Source: Fennellomyces sp. T-0311
Taxonomy: Eukaryota > Mucoromycota > Mucoromycetes > Mucorales > Lichtheimiaceae
Length of the DNA: 64,000 nucleotides
Direction of reading: 5' to 3'
NCBI GenBank assembly: GCA_025266875.1
Contig: JALLLT010000002.1
Span: 1,550,001-1,614,000 of the forward strand
Part shown: one piece after another, positions 47,691 to 58,201 of the stretch
How positions within the stretch are numbered: position 1 is the stretch's first letter
How the letters are laid out: every line of letters starts with the position of its first letter
Translations under genes and position numbers: made by a program
Notes under the pieces: model-generated
What the model was told of the DNA's origin: nothing
The model's input: the letters and a program-made list of their open reading frames with translations, nothing else
The model's database searches: none

Positions 47691-49886
47691 TCAGCGAAAC
47701 GAGCTGACAGCTGCGGTATAATCCCTTATATTGGGGAGGGTAAGTCTTCTTGGCAGCCGTCCGAACGTTGGTGACGTTGTGCCTTCTCCTTGTACCATCT
47801 GGAGATACTGCTGTTCATCGTAGCGTTTAAGAGCGGCCCAAGCCGGGTTTAAGAATCCCAAGTGTTTCTTCAATACTTTCAGTTTTTCTGTAGAAGTATA
47901 TATGTAAGTGTCACTGTATGTGCAATAAAGCATGGGTACGTACGTTTTCCTCCTTGCAGTTGGCAACCTGAGTCGACCATAACACCGTGTAACGGCTTAT
48001 CTGGGGCCGGTAATGTGCCCTTGGTACCTTGTCGCAGCGGCGGCTTACCCTTGACAAGACGACATATGTTTCTAGCAATACATACACCGGCTAAAGTAGC
48101 GGCATAGCCTGTTTTCTCTTCGACAATGTTTGTTACATCGCCTCCCGCAAAAAGGTGTGTGTATTTCCAATGTTCAATTTGCAATGTCGGCTTGACCCGG
48201 ATATGACCCCATCCGTCCACGCAGGTATCAAGATGTGGCTCGTTCGTTGCTTTCAGCAACAGTTGGCTGTGTGGTCGTGTTCCGGTTGCCATAAACACTT
48301 TATCGTAGGTATTGTACTCTCGGCCGCTGGATCCAATATATCTGTTGTGTGTACCAATGTCCATAATGTCGATGATGCGCTCGTTGCAAATAACCTCTAC
48401 ACCAAGCTCGTCGATCAGATATTGCATTGCTTTCTCCTGCTGTTCTGGTTTGCTCCGGCTAAGCACATTGGGATGAGACTCTACAAGCGTTACTTGCTTT
48501 TTAGGATAGTGCCCTGGAAATGTACTTGAGGCGATCTCGGAAGCAAGTTCGCAACCCACGAGACCCCCGCCTGATAGATTTTTATGACGTGATTAGGAAA
48601 CGAATAAGGTTATGGAGCACAGTGTAACTTTACCAACAATCAGGACACGCTTAGCCTGTACGAGCTCGGAGTTGACCTGATCTAAGCCGGAAAGCCGGTA
48701 TATAGACGAGATATCTGTTGATTTTAATTCTGAGGTATAAGAACTTCCGGTGGCAATCACAAGATAGTCGAAATGTATCTATGATGATACAGATAAGGAT
48801 GGGCATGTTTTCGTTGCTTTAAGAAATGTACGTACGGTTTCGTCATTGACCCGGACAGAACGTGCATCATCGCCAATGTCCTCAGCGTAGCCAATTATAA
48901 CCTTGCCATTTTGAACATATGCGTCATGGCGGACGCGCATTGTGCTCGATCTTTCGGGGTGTACGATCCGTTTCACAATGCCCGGCGTATACTCGAAGGA
49001 GTCTAAAGTAAAAAGCGTATCACCCGCAGGTTAGAACCCCATCAACATGCAATGTGCTGCGGGAAGTGCCACACGCAAGTACACAAACAAGATAAATTTA
49101 GTAACGCACCTTTCGTATCTATCAGGATAACATTAAATAAAGGCATCCTATCCAGAATAGAAGCCACAGTAAATCCCTATAATCGGTTGTTAATGAGGTG
49201 GAAAAAGGGAATGATCTAGGCTATTTACTGTGAAACCACCACCGATGATCGCAACCCGAACCCGTCGGTCTTTCGTGTGTGTATCAGGCGATGGTCTGCA
49301 TAAATGTTAATATACGCTTGACATTCAAGGAGGGACATGGACTTTGCTAAGGATTAAGCGCCTTACTCGATGTTTAAATTTTTGGCGCGCGCAAACTCGT
49401 CAAGCTTGGATGTCTGTTTAGAAAAATATAGGTTAAAAGATTAGAATTTGGGTTTAAAGTTTATCTGATTTGGGGCCGTTACCAAAGTGGCTAGAACCTC
49501 CTCCTCTGTGTCTTTAAGGATCTCGGCAGCATCTTCTTGGCTCACTATGGACCATGATACTGCATTTATGTCTTCGCGAACCTGTTCGCTTGTTGTGACA
49601 TCCTTTAATTTGAGTTTTGCCCTTGGTGCCAGAAACGTGTTGTAAATTCTGTGTTCCGATAATTGTTACTTGATGTGTGACGAAAGAAAAAAATCGGTGC
49701 GATTTTTGTATACCTATGTAGCATTGCTTCAACTTTTTTAGAGTCATTTTCATGTCGCAATTGTGACAAGGCTTCAATAAATAGTAGATTGTGTTCGAGA
49801 TGCCGTGTATGGTTTCGTAAGAGATATGATTCAAAGGATTCCAAAAGCTTGGGATCTGACAGTATGTTCTGCATAAGGGAAACCAT
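47691..49886 (-). CDS. RGS domain fused to AIFM2/FSP1-like FAD-NAD(P)H oxidoreductase
   Basis: One continuous spliced frame encodes an N-terminal RGS domain (normally a GTPase activator for G-alpha) and a C-terminal pyridine-nucleotide-disulphide oxidoreductase of the AIFM2/FSP1 kind. RGS part: DPKLLESFESYLLRNHTRH, EHNLLFIEALSQLRHE, HR|IYNTFLAPRAKLKL, EQVREDINAVSWSIV, EEEVLATL. Linker: TSKLDEFARAKNLNIEPSP. Oxidoreductase: FAD site VAIIGGGFTGFTVASIL, SFEYTPGIVKRIVHPE, FDYLVIATGSSYTSEL, NAD(P)H site VLIVGGGLVGCELASEI, THLFAGGDVT, ARNICRLVKGKPPL, and the C-terminal LGFLNPAWAALKRYDE. Every junction between the two halves (RGS exons 49.89-49.50 kb, then 49.41 kb leftwards) keeps phase, and no stop/start pair separates them. 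The short gap to the RRM gene (128 nt) is convergent. Confidence 0.85.
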
Positions 49887-50762
49887 TCTGGAGTATATTA
49901 GAAAGAAGAACGTAGTTACTTTTTTTCGCCAACGTCAATCGTTGCCTTTTTCTGTACGGGACTCGCAGCCAATCATGTAAGAGATATGCACAGCTATGTA
50001 GCATTGATAATCAATAACGCCTTTCTTCCCATTCGCAACATTAATGTTTCAGATCCTCTGCTTTTGAATTTTTCCTTTTATTCGAATTTATTTCCATAGA
50101 GAAAAATGTCGCGTAAACTGTCAAAATTGTTAACCTTCGTTACCCAAAGCACAAGGGAAAACGTGGCAATAAAACCCCATACTTATTGCGATGATAAAGA
50201 AGGACTACCGTTTAAAATTTCTTAAAAGACTCTCGTTAATTATCAAAATTGTACACATAATTTGCAGAGCAATGTGATGAGGAATCCTCGGTAGCAAACG
50301 GACATGTGAAATGCATCAAATTCCTTCAATGCCTCGGAGCCTAATCGAATTTTCGACACTACGGGAAAACAATTATTTGATAATAACTTATACTACGAGA
50401 ACGTGTGCGGACATATGACCTGAAACGAAGCCTTGTGATGAAACGGCCATCAACTGTCTGTGCTAGAAAATCTGATCGGTTATTATGAGCGCGATCCCAA
50501 TAAAGTGACCAAGACAGTACCTGTAATAATTAGGTGTCAAGCAACCTGTGTCTGTCTGAATTATGATCTCGTCAGCATGTATAAGTTCATGCTAAAGAGT
50601 AGCATGATTGGTGTGACAAATCAATGTGCAGACGATAGTAGTGGAAATCTCGGACTCAATATGGAAATAATAGAATGCATACTTTTTAGTAAGGTAATAT
50701 AATGACAGGGGAATGAATAAAAGCTAATAAAGGTAAGGTACAAAAGATGTAGCGCTTTTCTT
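49887..50762. other. Intergenic, RGS-oxidoreductase promoter to MFS 3' end
   Basis: This 0.88 kb AT-rich stretch has no recognised gene. A CCAG directly before the ATG at 49886 could be an acceptor of a 5' UTR intron. Confidence 0.45.
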
Positions 50763-52740
50763 TTAAATTCTGAAGCGGAAATCGAGGCGGTTGCTTCCCT
50801 TGTGCTTCGTGGTTTTGTTGTAATGCTCTTTGTCTGAGTCTGACATGGCGTTCCATTTCTTCTCGCGGTACTTGTTAGTCATAGAGTATCGTACCCGTTG
50901 GGAAATGAAGAGACCCATTGCGATGACATTCAATATGATACAGACAACGTTACCAGTAGGGAAGCGTGGTGCATCAGAAGCTCCTATATATTTTAAAATG
51001 CCGTTAGTGGTACGCTACTTGAGTGAGCGGATAAAGTTTGCACTTACGGTAAATTTGGGAACCGGGGACACCATTCAAATTAGCCGCACCAATGATTGCG
51101 CCCAGCGCAATCGCACGCTTTCCAGCAGGTGCAAGGTTGGAGGACATATATGCAATATGCATACCATGCCAGCTTGGTGATGAAGCGGTAACGGTTGCGG
51201 CAGCGAATAGTGGCCAGCGACCGGTATCAGCGGGGAGGGCTCGAAGTGCGATATATCCTGCTGTCTCCCATACAACACCAATGAGAGCATGGAGCGCGAC
51301 TTCTCCATACTTGTCCGAGCTATATGCGATAAGGATCGAAAACACGAGACCACCGAGATATGATGGCATCGTGAGAAGGTTGGCGGTAGTTACCGCGAAA
51401 CCACCGTCACGGATAATGGAGGGCAAATAGGTTGCAATAGGAGTGTTTGTCATCATGCTATAAAGAATAATTTGAGTGAGTTGCTCTTATGCTTTTTTCC
51501 CATCCGACGAAACTTACCCAACGAACGTGGTGAGCAAATGGGTCCAGAGTTTCGTATCAGCGAGAGCCTGCTTGACATCATCCCAAGTAATCGGAACATC
51601 CTGTTCGGTTTTACTCAGGTCATCACGAACAACACGAGTCACAGCAATCTTTGCCTCTCTTTCAGTGAACCATCCCTTACGACCACGAAGCCATCCCTTC
51701 GTGTTCATGGAATTCTTGGGTACGTAGAAGCTAAAATACTATTTTAGATTTCACATAATCATATAGTGTATAATAAATGTACTCACAATGCAATGAAGCC
51801 GACGATATGTGTGAAAATACCATCGATGAGGAAGAGCCATTTCCAACCCTCCAAACCAGCAACGCCTCGCAAGCGGAAAATACCGAAGGAAATCAGGCCA
51901 GAGAAAGCTGAAGCAACGGCTTGGATACCCCAAAACATAGCAAGGCGGGTTGCAAGTTCGTTCGTTTTATACCAAGTAGTCAAGTATTGGAGCGATGCTG
52001 GGATAAATCCAGCCTCTATAATAATAGGACAGACGTCAGTGAATGTCGATTGTTGCGTGATGCTTGGTGCTACCTGTGACAGCGATAAGTACACGGACAG
52101 TCATATAACTACCGTAGTTCTGTGATAATATTTCGTTGGTTACCCTTTACTTGAAGTTTCTAAATAGCTGTATACATACGTGAATCAAAACGTGAGCCCA
52201 AGTTACAATAGCCCAGGAGGTCATGAGGATAGGAATCCAACGATAGGCACCGATCTTCTTAGCAATAAAGTTCGATGGCAGAGTAAAGACTGTAAACATG
52301 ATAGAGTAGGCAAGAATAGCGTTGTTCACGCCATCATTTGTAAATCCGAGATCACCAGCCATGTTATCCGAGATTGCATTAGCTATTGTAAACATGAGAT
52401 TATTAAATATTTCTCGCGCGTTACATCTATCGCATTATTTATACTTACAGTGGTTTGTACGGTCCATGTTAAGCACAAACGCCATGAGGAGCATGAATGG
52501 AAGGAGATAGAGATCGATTTTCCAGCGCACCTTGTTCTCTTCTTCCTCAGTCCATTCCAAAGTCTCATCGTAGCCTTCAACGTCAACGAGATCTGAGTTC
52601 TCAGACTCTGCAGCACCGTATGAAGTAGCAACGGAAGTCTTGGATCCATTTTGCTTGTCGTAGACCACGATCTTGTCACCTTCATCGATTGGTACCGCTT
52701 CCTTTAAGGAGCCTTCCTTCCTGTTTTTAATTTCGGACAT
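50763..52740 (-). CDS. MFS permease, Dal5/Tna1-like anion:cation symporter family
   Basis: Second transporter of the allantoate/nicotinate permease group. The ATG at 52740 begins a 90-residue acidic cytosolic N-terminus, then helix 1 YLLPFMLLMAFVLNMDRTN|H. In-phase exons give NAISDNMAGDLGFTNDGVNNAI, SIMFTVFTLPSNFIAKKIGA, WAIVTWAHVLIH|NYG, RVLIAVTEAGFIPASLQYL, WYKTNELATRLAMFWGIQAVA, GLEGWKWLFLIDGIFTHIVGF, FYVPKNSMNTKGWL, then helices 7-12 with PIATYLPSIIRDGGF and NLAPAGKRAIALGAIIGAANL. The C-terminus is basic (KTTKHKGSNRLDFRFRI). Landmark motifs are intact, so it is probably functional. Its sequence differs enough from the permease at 41.8 kb that the two are not a recent duplication. The substrate is unknown. 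Confidence 0.9.
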
Positions 52741-54417
52741 ATCGGCAAAGGGAAAATGCGTATACTAGAAAAATGGGAGTAGTAGAAGATAGATACGGAG
52801 CCCGCCGCTGTATAAAGATAGTTTGTATGCTACCAACAAAAAAAACATCGACATTTATATAGACCTTCCGGCAATTAGAGTGCGATTACGCGACGATGGT
52901 GTGATTTACGATACAAAAGAGAGTGTTAGTATGACAAATAGTTGGACAATACTAGGCATCAATCGCGTCGTTATCCATGAAAGTGAAGGATCTGGTGAAT
53001 GAGAGAACGGGCTTGCGTAGTACGAAACTCGTGTAACGCCAAACCGGAGATTGTCATTTCCAAAATGGCACATTTTGCAAAAATGGTCCCGTGCGATTGC
53101 ACAATCCACTATGAATATTGCTCCACATCACGACAGCGGAAGATAAGGGTATGCATAGATGGCGAAAAAACAAATAATAGCCCAAACTTTCTTTTTTTTC
53201 TGTAACAGCAATGCGTTGTTCTCATGAATCCTAGGAAACGGCAGCTTCACCACTTGATCTGCTTCTTTTGTTCCCATAATATTTATTATTGGTCCAAACT
53301 GCCGCAATTCTCTATTCAAAAATGCGCCATCGAACGACTCATTGCCAAATTGGGCCTAACATCGTTCGCATGATGGTCCTTCATGAATACCAAAGCATAT
53401 TTTCGCCACTCAGACTAGCCGCGGTAAACGGATCTTTAAGCTTATGAAGCCCTGCTTTTCCCGGTTTTATCTATGCATGCGTGCGAAGACACTCTATTTA
53501 TGAGTCAATTACTACTAACTGTTTTACAATACTCACATTATCTTCTGACTACGATAGTTCCTACTAAAGATCACTGGATTAGGTACTCCACAGTAAAAAA
53601 AAACTTATATATCTCGTATGTATGATTTTGAAACGCTATACATAAATAAACATTAGTACTTTTCTCAATAAATGTAAATAATAATGCGGTATTCATTTTT
53701 AAATACATTACTAGTGACTTCTTATGTATCAGTAAGAAACAAGAAGCATCTAATCGGTAAATACCCGGCATACGTATGAAGTACTTTTCCGACACTTTTC
53801 TGTACGATGTTCTCATGTCATCTTCGTCTACGTATTCAGATCTATATGTTAGCGACAGAGAATGAATTGTAACACCATTTCCGTACGACAATCCTACCTT
53901 CGGCTCGCCTGGACTCACGGTTATTCAATATGAGTAAACTTTATCTATTCTTATATTCCAGTAAACTTTATTACAGCTAGTGCCACTTTCATTCCTTCCG
54001 GATATTCCGGATGTCAACGTTGGTATCAATGTAAGGTGAATTAAAATGTCCATCCATTTCGATTGTATGCATACCTATTTACAAGTGGTCGATTATTATT
54101 AAGCTATTTGTACTCATTACTAGCATTATATCATCAAAGGAGGAAAGTAAATCGTCACTGACATTGTCAGCGCCCATCTTTATGTAACACATGAATGCAT
54201 TAAATAATATTCACTGTTACTGACTTAAGCCTACTTACTATGCTGTATCCACGCTACCTGGATTGGTGATATAAGGATGAAATAGACAGAGAGTACCAAC
54301 TGTATCTTGGAATATGTATATATTATCAAATACATGGCTTGGAAATATGGGATGTTTCATAAGCAGCGCCACATTAAGTCTCAATAGATGACGAGTTTAT
54401 TAATATGCAGTGCGCAA
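52741..54417. other. 1.7 kb without a recognised gene
   Basis: AT-rich. The left end is the MFS promoter. A 115-codon minus frame at 53918-53571 has no ATG-led context or known motif and I do not call it. Confidence 0.5.
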
Positions 54418-55652
54418 TCATAATCCAGCAGATTCCTTTTGATTCTGCACAAAGCATTGTACATGTTGTTTTCTATGTTTTCTATTACCAACAGTATAGT
54501 ACTTTCGGGGAAGTTGCTTGTAAAGGATCCGCATAAGAGACTTGTCCCCGGGGCGATCAATGTCTGCGTCTAGACTGTCAAACACTGCTTGATACTGAGG
54601 GACCAGATAGTGTCTCAAGAGAATGAGAACGCAACCATAATATATGTACAGCTGAGGATATTTATTTCGTGTCCCAATACCCTTGTAAAACTGCGAATAA
54701 TCAGTGTGCCTAGCCGTATCCACGAAACTTTGAATTGCTTGCTCCTCATCACCATATGAACTATTTTCCTTGCCATTCGGAAGCTTGAATAGTTCATGAT
54801 GCTTCAGCTCATCGATAATACGTTTGCGGAGGAATTCAGCCCTTGTTACTGATTTTATCTTCCTGCCTTTCGGCAGTAATTGTTGATCCTTATTGTAACG
54901 GTACCATCCAAAGTCAGGGGTATCGGAGTACGGAGAATAATAGCACCCATAATAATATAGGCAAATCTTTGCGGCTGCATCACGTTTCTCTTCCACGTCC
55001 TTGGATAACGCTTTGGCCTTTTCTTGACGCTTCTCATGGCGAGCAAAAATTCAGGAATGGTTCGCATGCGGCGGCTTAGAACACCTTCAATTTTGATTCG
55101 CTTGCGTCGGAGGGCAAAGGTTCTCCGCGTTGCGGTAATTCTGCGTCCTTCCTTGACAGCATTGTGGAAACCATAAAACGATTCACAGTAATCTGATGGC
55201 GTATCTTCTTGTTCTGGTAAAGAGGAGTGTGCTTCTACAACAATTGGTTTTTTGGACTTTTTTGGTTGTTTCGGTCGTACGAAAAAGCGCTCGTTCCGAA
55301 TTGGTGCATTATCCTTTGCTCGTGAAGCAATTTCAGAGAAGGACAGAGGCTTTTGGATATCCAGTCGCTCCCATCCAGCGGATCCCATTTCACTCTTCCC
55401 GTCCTCGCTATTGATGTCATCACTCAAAGAGGTGATTAAGCCTTCGTTGATATCCGTATCCTGGGGTCGTATGAGCTGCCATTCTCGATCTTCTTGTGCT
55501 TGTTTTCCAGCTGTTGTAGATGACTGTAAGGCAGGAAAATCGTCAGAGCTTGCGAGAAGCACAAGTACAGCATCGCTTGCTGCCTGATCAGTATAATGCA
55601 CAGTCTCCCCAAATGCCACGGTATAGTGAAAGTGGTTGTCAATGCCAGGCAT
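54418..55652 (-). pseudogene. Unidentified gene broken by an apparent 1-nt frameshift
   Basis: Two overlapping minus-strand frames appear to be one protein. Frame A starts at 55652 (MPGIDNHFHYTVAFGETVHY) and gives an acidic, then strongly basic sequence (RRTFALRRKRIKIEGVLSRR). Frame B opens next to the A5/T5 run at 55045-55049 and runs to 54418 (HEKRQEKAKALSKDVEEKR, KICLYYYGCYYSPYSDTPDF, WYRYNKDQQLLPKGRKIK, FVDTARHTDYSQFYKG). The switch between them coincides with the T-run: a single missing T there would explain it. No intron with good signals bridges the frames. It may be a genuine inactivating indel or a sequencing error in the homopolymer. The exon may extend upstream across a CCAG acceptor at about 55666. 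I do not recognise the family. A decayed paralogue lies 2 kb away. Confidence 0.6.
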
Positions 55653-55669
55653 TTGCTGAACGTATTCTG

Positions 55670-57257
55670 GAAAAAGGGAGTAACTAATTGAGTTTGGAAT
55701 TTATATTGATAAACATCCTGAACTGCCTCCCGCGCTCAAATGCAGGGTTGACTCGAGGCAAGTGGAAGGATACTTGGCAGGCCCTGCTCGATGTACTCCG
55801 CAAGATCGACAGTCTAGTTCATCCGAACGGTGATGGCGACCAAGAAGTCATGATAAATTCCAGGCGCTCCGAAACACGGAGAGGGTTTTCTAACCAAGAA
55901 GATCCGTGAACGAATAGCCAACAATCTCCCCCCTACGCCAACCTGCCTTTTTTTACACCTATCCTAGAGGGTTTTTTTCAGGCATGGTGCCTCTATTTCA
56001 TCTTTCATTGTATTATCATAATTCTCCGCACCGCAAGGAAGAGGTCATATGCCTATAGGAGCAGAGCTAGCAACTTCCAAATAAATATATAACTTTTGAA
56101 CTATATTGATAAAGCTGCTGCGGCTGCGGCAGATGGCGCAGCATAAGTATAAATCCAGTTATATACCTCATGTGTATGGGGTGCCACATATCTGGGAACT
56201 CACACCGTCACTTGGTGATTAAGGGACCTTGACTTGACTGTTACGCATTTTGTACATGTCCAGAATTTATGCCTTGCTTTGTAAACATGTGAAAAGTAGT
56301 ACCATCAATGCAGGAGAGTAGTGAGGCAACAAAGATTAATTTGTATAAATAGCTGTCAACAATAGAGGTACTCTCTTTACTTTTCCATACTATAGCTGAA
56401 GATAAACAATAACGTATTTTACAGAAATGATCTGCCTAAAAGTATTTTTTAAAACAATAGCGCATATTATGGAATTAAAGTGGTATCTAAAACGATAAAT
56501 GATTTGTCGACGAGCATACTTACATCGTAGTACATACGACAATCACACAGCATGCCTTTGTTGATAAGATCGAAATAAGATCGCTAAATTGATTATAGGA
56601 CAAAGATATTGAAGTATGCGCTTCAGAATTGCAGCATAGCTTAGATTATCCCGTCTTTTACAAAGTGTTACAAGCGCATTTGATGCATTCATCTGTAAGT
56701 ATTAAGCAGTAGAGAGACATGTAGATGATCCTATGTAGTCTTGAACAAGAATGGAAAGAGATTCAACCTATGGGGCAATACCATATGTAATGACAACGAA
56801 AAATTCGTATAGTTCTGGTAATTATAACAACAGGAAGTGCTTCGTGATTCAATCTTTCAATAGATAATTTCACTGATAAAGTATTAAATCAACCTTTGAC
56901 AGTGATATACGTTTTCTATGTACTGATGATATACATTTTTTTTATTACTAGCACATACGTACCTTCTAATTTTTCAAAGATATATGTACCATGGTGAGAC
57001 CAACTGCTGTGATGTGCTCAAGTTATTCAAATTAGTTATCTATGGATACCCCTCAAACAACGATACTGCGCAATAAGTAGTACTTAAAGTCTAAATATTA
57101 ATCTTCTATTAAAAAACATATAATACATACTTTATTTACTATCGCTTTTGCTCTTCAATATACACGGTTTCATTATACAGAAAGCGTCGTACAATATTTC
57201 GTCTTCTAAACATTTCACCACTGATAGTATTTTTTCTTGCGCTTGTCATTATTTTCT
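55670..57257. other. Intergenic between the frameshifted gene and its decayed paralogue
   Basis: A 220-nt block at about 55690-55910 is noticeably less AT-rich than its surroundings and is open on the plus strand (GKWKDTWQALLDVLRKIDSL). It may be the upstream exon region of the minus gene, or a fragment of a mobile element; neither is shown. The remainder, to 57,250, is very AT-rich with no recognised feature. Confidence 0.4.
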
Positions 57258-57675
57258 TCATTTAGGGCATACCGGGATTCTGGCCTTCAACACTCGCAAA
57301 CCGATCTCAGAGTAAGGTAGATGCGATCCCTGATGGTTCAGGTGTTTCCAGCTAATAGAGCTTCTGCCACTTCTACTGTCGTCGCTTAAAAAAATCGTCA
57401 GCCGTATATTCATATCTGTATCCACTTGCGTATGGACATACAAGCACCCATTCTTGATTCTATTATGGTTTTCTCCCAATTGCTGTGGAAATTTACAAGA
57501 AAGGAAGCTCATCCGAGTTTATCAGAAGTGCCACTACTTTATCGTTCAGATAACCATTATCATGATAGATGCTTTCACCAAACTCCAAAGTGTGGATAGG
57601 CGACTGTCGATATTTTGACATAATGCATGAAGTATGATTTATCCAACGAGTGATTCTTTTATTTATATTAAACAA
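57258..57675 (-). pseudogene. Decayed paralogue of the 54.4-55.7 kb gene
   Basis: On the minus strand, IHTLEFGESIYHDNGYLNDK and VALLINSDELPFL align with HYTVAFGETVHYTDQAASDA and VLLASSDDFPAL of the neighbouring gene. After a frame change, STAIGRKP, two stops, then NQEWVLVCP align with STTAGKQAQEDREWQLIRP. After another frame change, LSDDSRSGRSSISWKHLNHQ and SEIGLRVLKA align with the LSDDINSEDG...WERLDIQ...SEIASRAKD region. Two internal stops and at least two frame changes show that this copy is dead. The second half of the parent gene is not visible. It is probably an old tandem duplication. Confidence 0.6.
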
Positions 57676-58201
57676 ATTTTCTATATGGTACTGCGGCTAT
57701 ATAAGTATGGCACAGACCAAGTATCGATGAACATAAATGTATCTGTGTGACACTTTCCTCTGTTATTAAAACATCTCTTAAATGATCGAATAGGATTTCA
57801 ATGCTTTTCGCTCGCTTTACCTGAATAATATAGAATCGATAGGAGTATTAATAATATGACAGAAACATGTGTAAATCTGTTCTATATACCTATATGTGAC
57901 CCATGACAACAATCAGCAATAATCAGCGAAGTCAATGGTATTTTGTTGATACAGTTACGAGACCAGAAACTGGAGGCATTCAGGAGAAACGAACACGCAT
58001 ACTGTGAAAGTGGTCAAAGATGATAACAACGAATAGCTACCTATATAATTTCAGAGATTGGGATAGTAGCAGGAGAATCACCTAATTGCGTTCTGAGAGT
58101 GATTGCCACAGTAATAACAGAGCTCCGCTTCTGCCAAGTCAACTGTCGGTGTTCGCCTGCCGGTGCCTTCTGACCTTCCTCTCAATTGAAACGATTCGAT
58201 C
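57676..58201. other. Intergenic, AIFM1 promoter region
   Basis: AT-rich DNA with TATATAATTT near 58042, about 160 nt before the AIFM1 ATG, as a possible core-promoter element. No gene was recognised. Confidence 0.4.

Noticed and set aside
53571..53918. 115-codon minus-strand open frame
   Set aside because: No similarity to the neighbouring unidentified family or to any domain I know; AT-rich codon content typical of intergenic DNA.
55760..55772. U12-type donor-like GTATCCTTCC on the minus strand
   Set aside because: No TCCTTAAC-like branch site precedes the nearest acceptor, and the exon on its left is not established.
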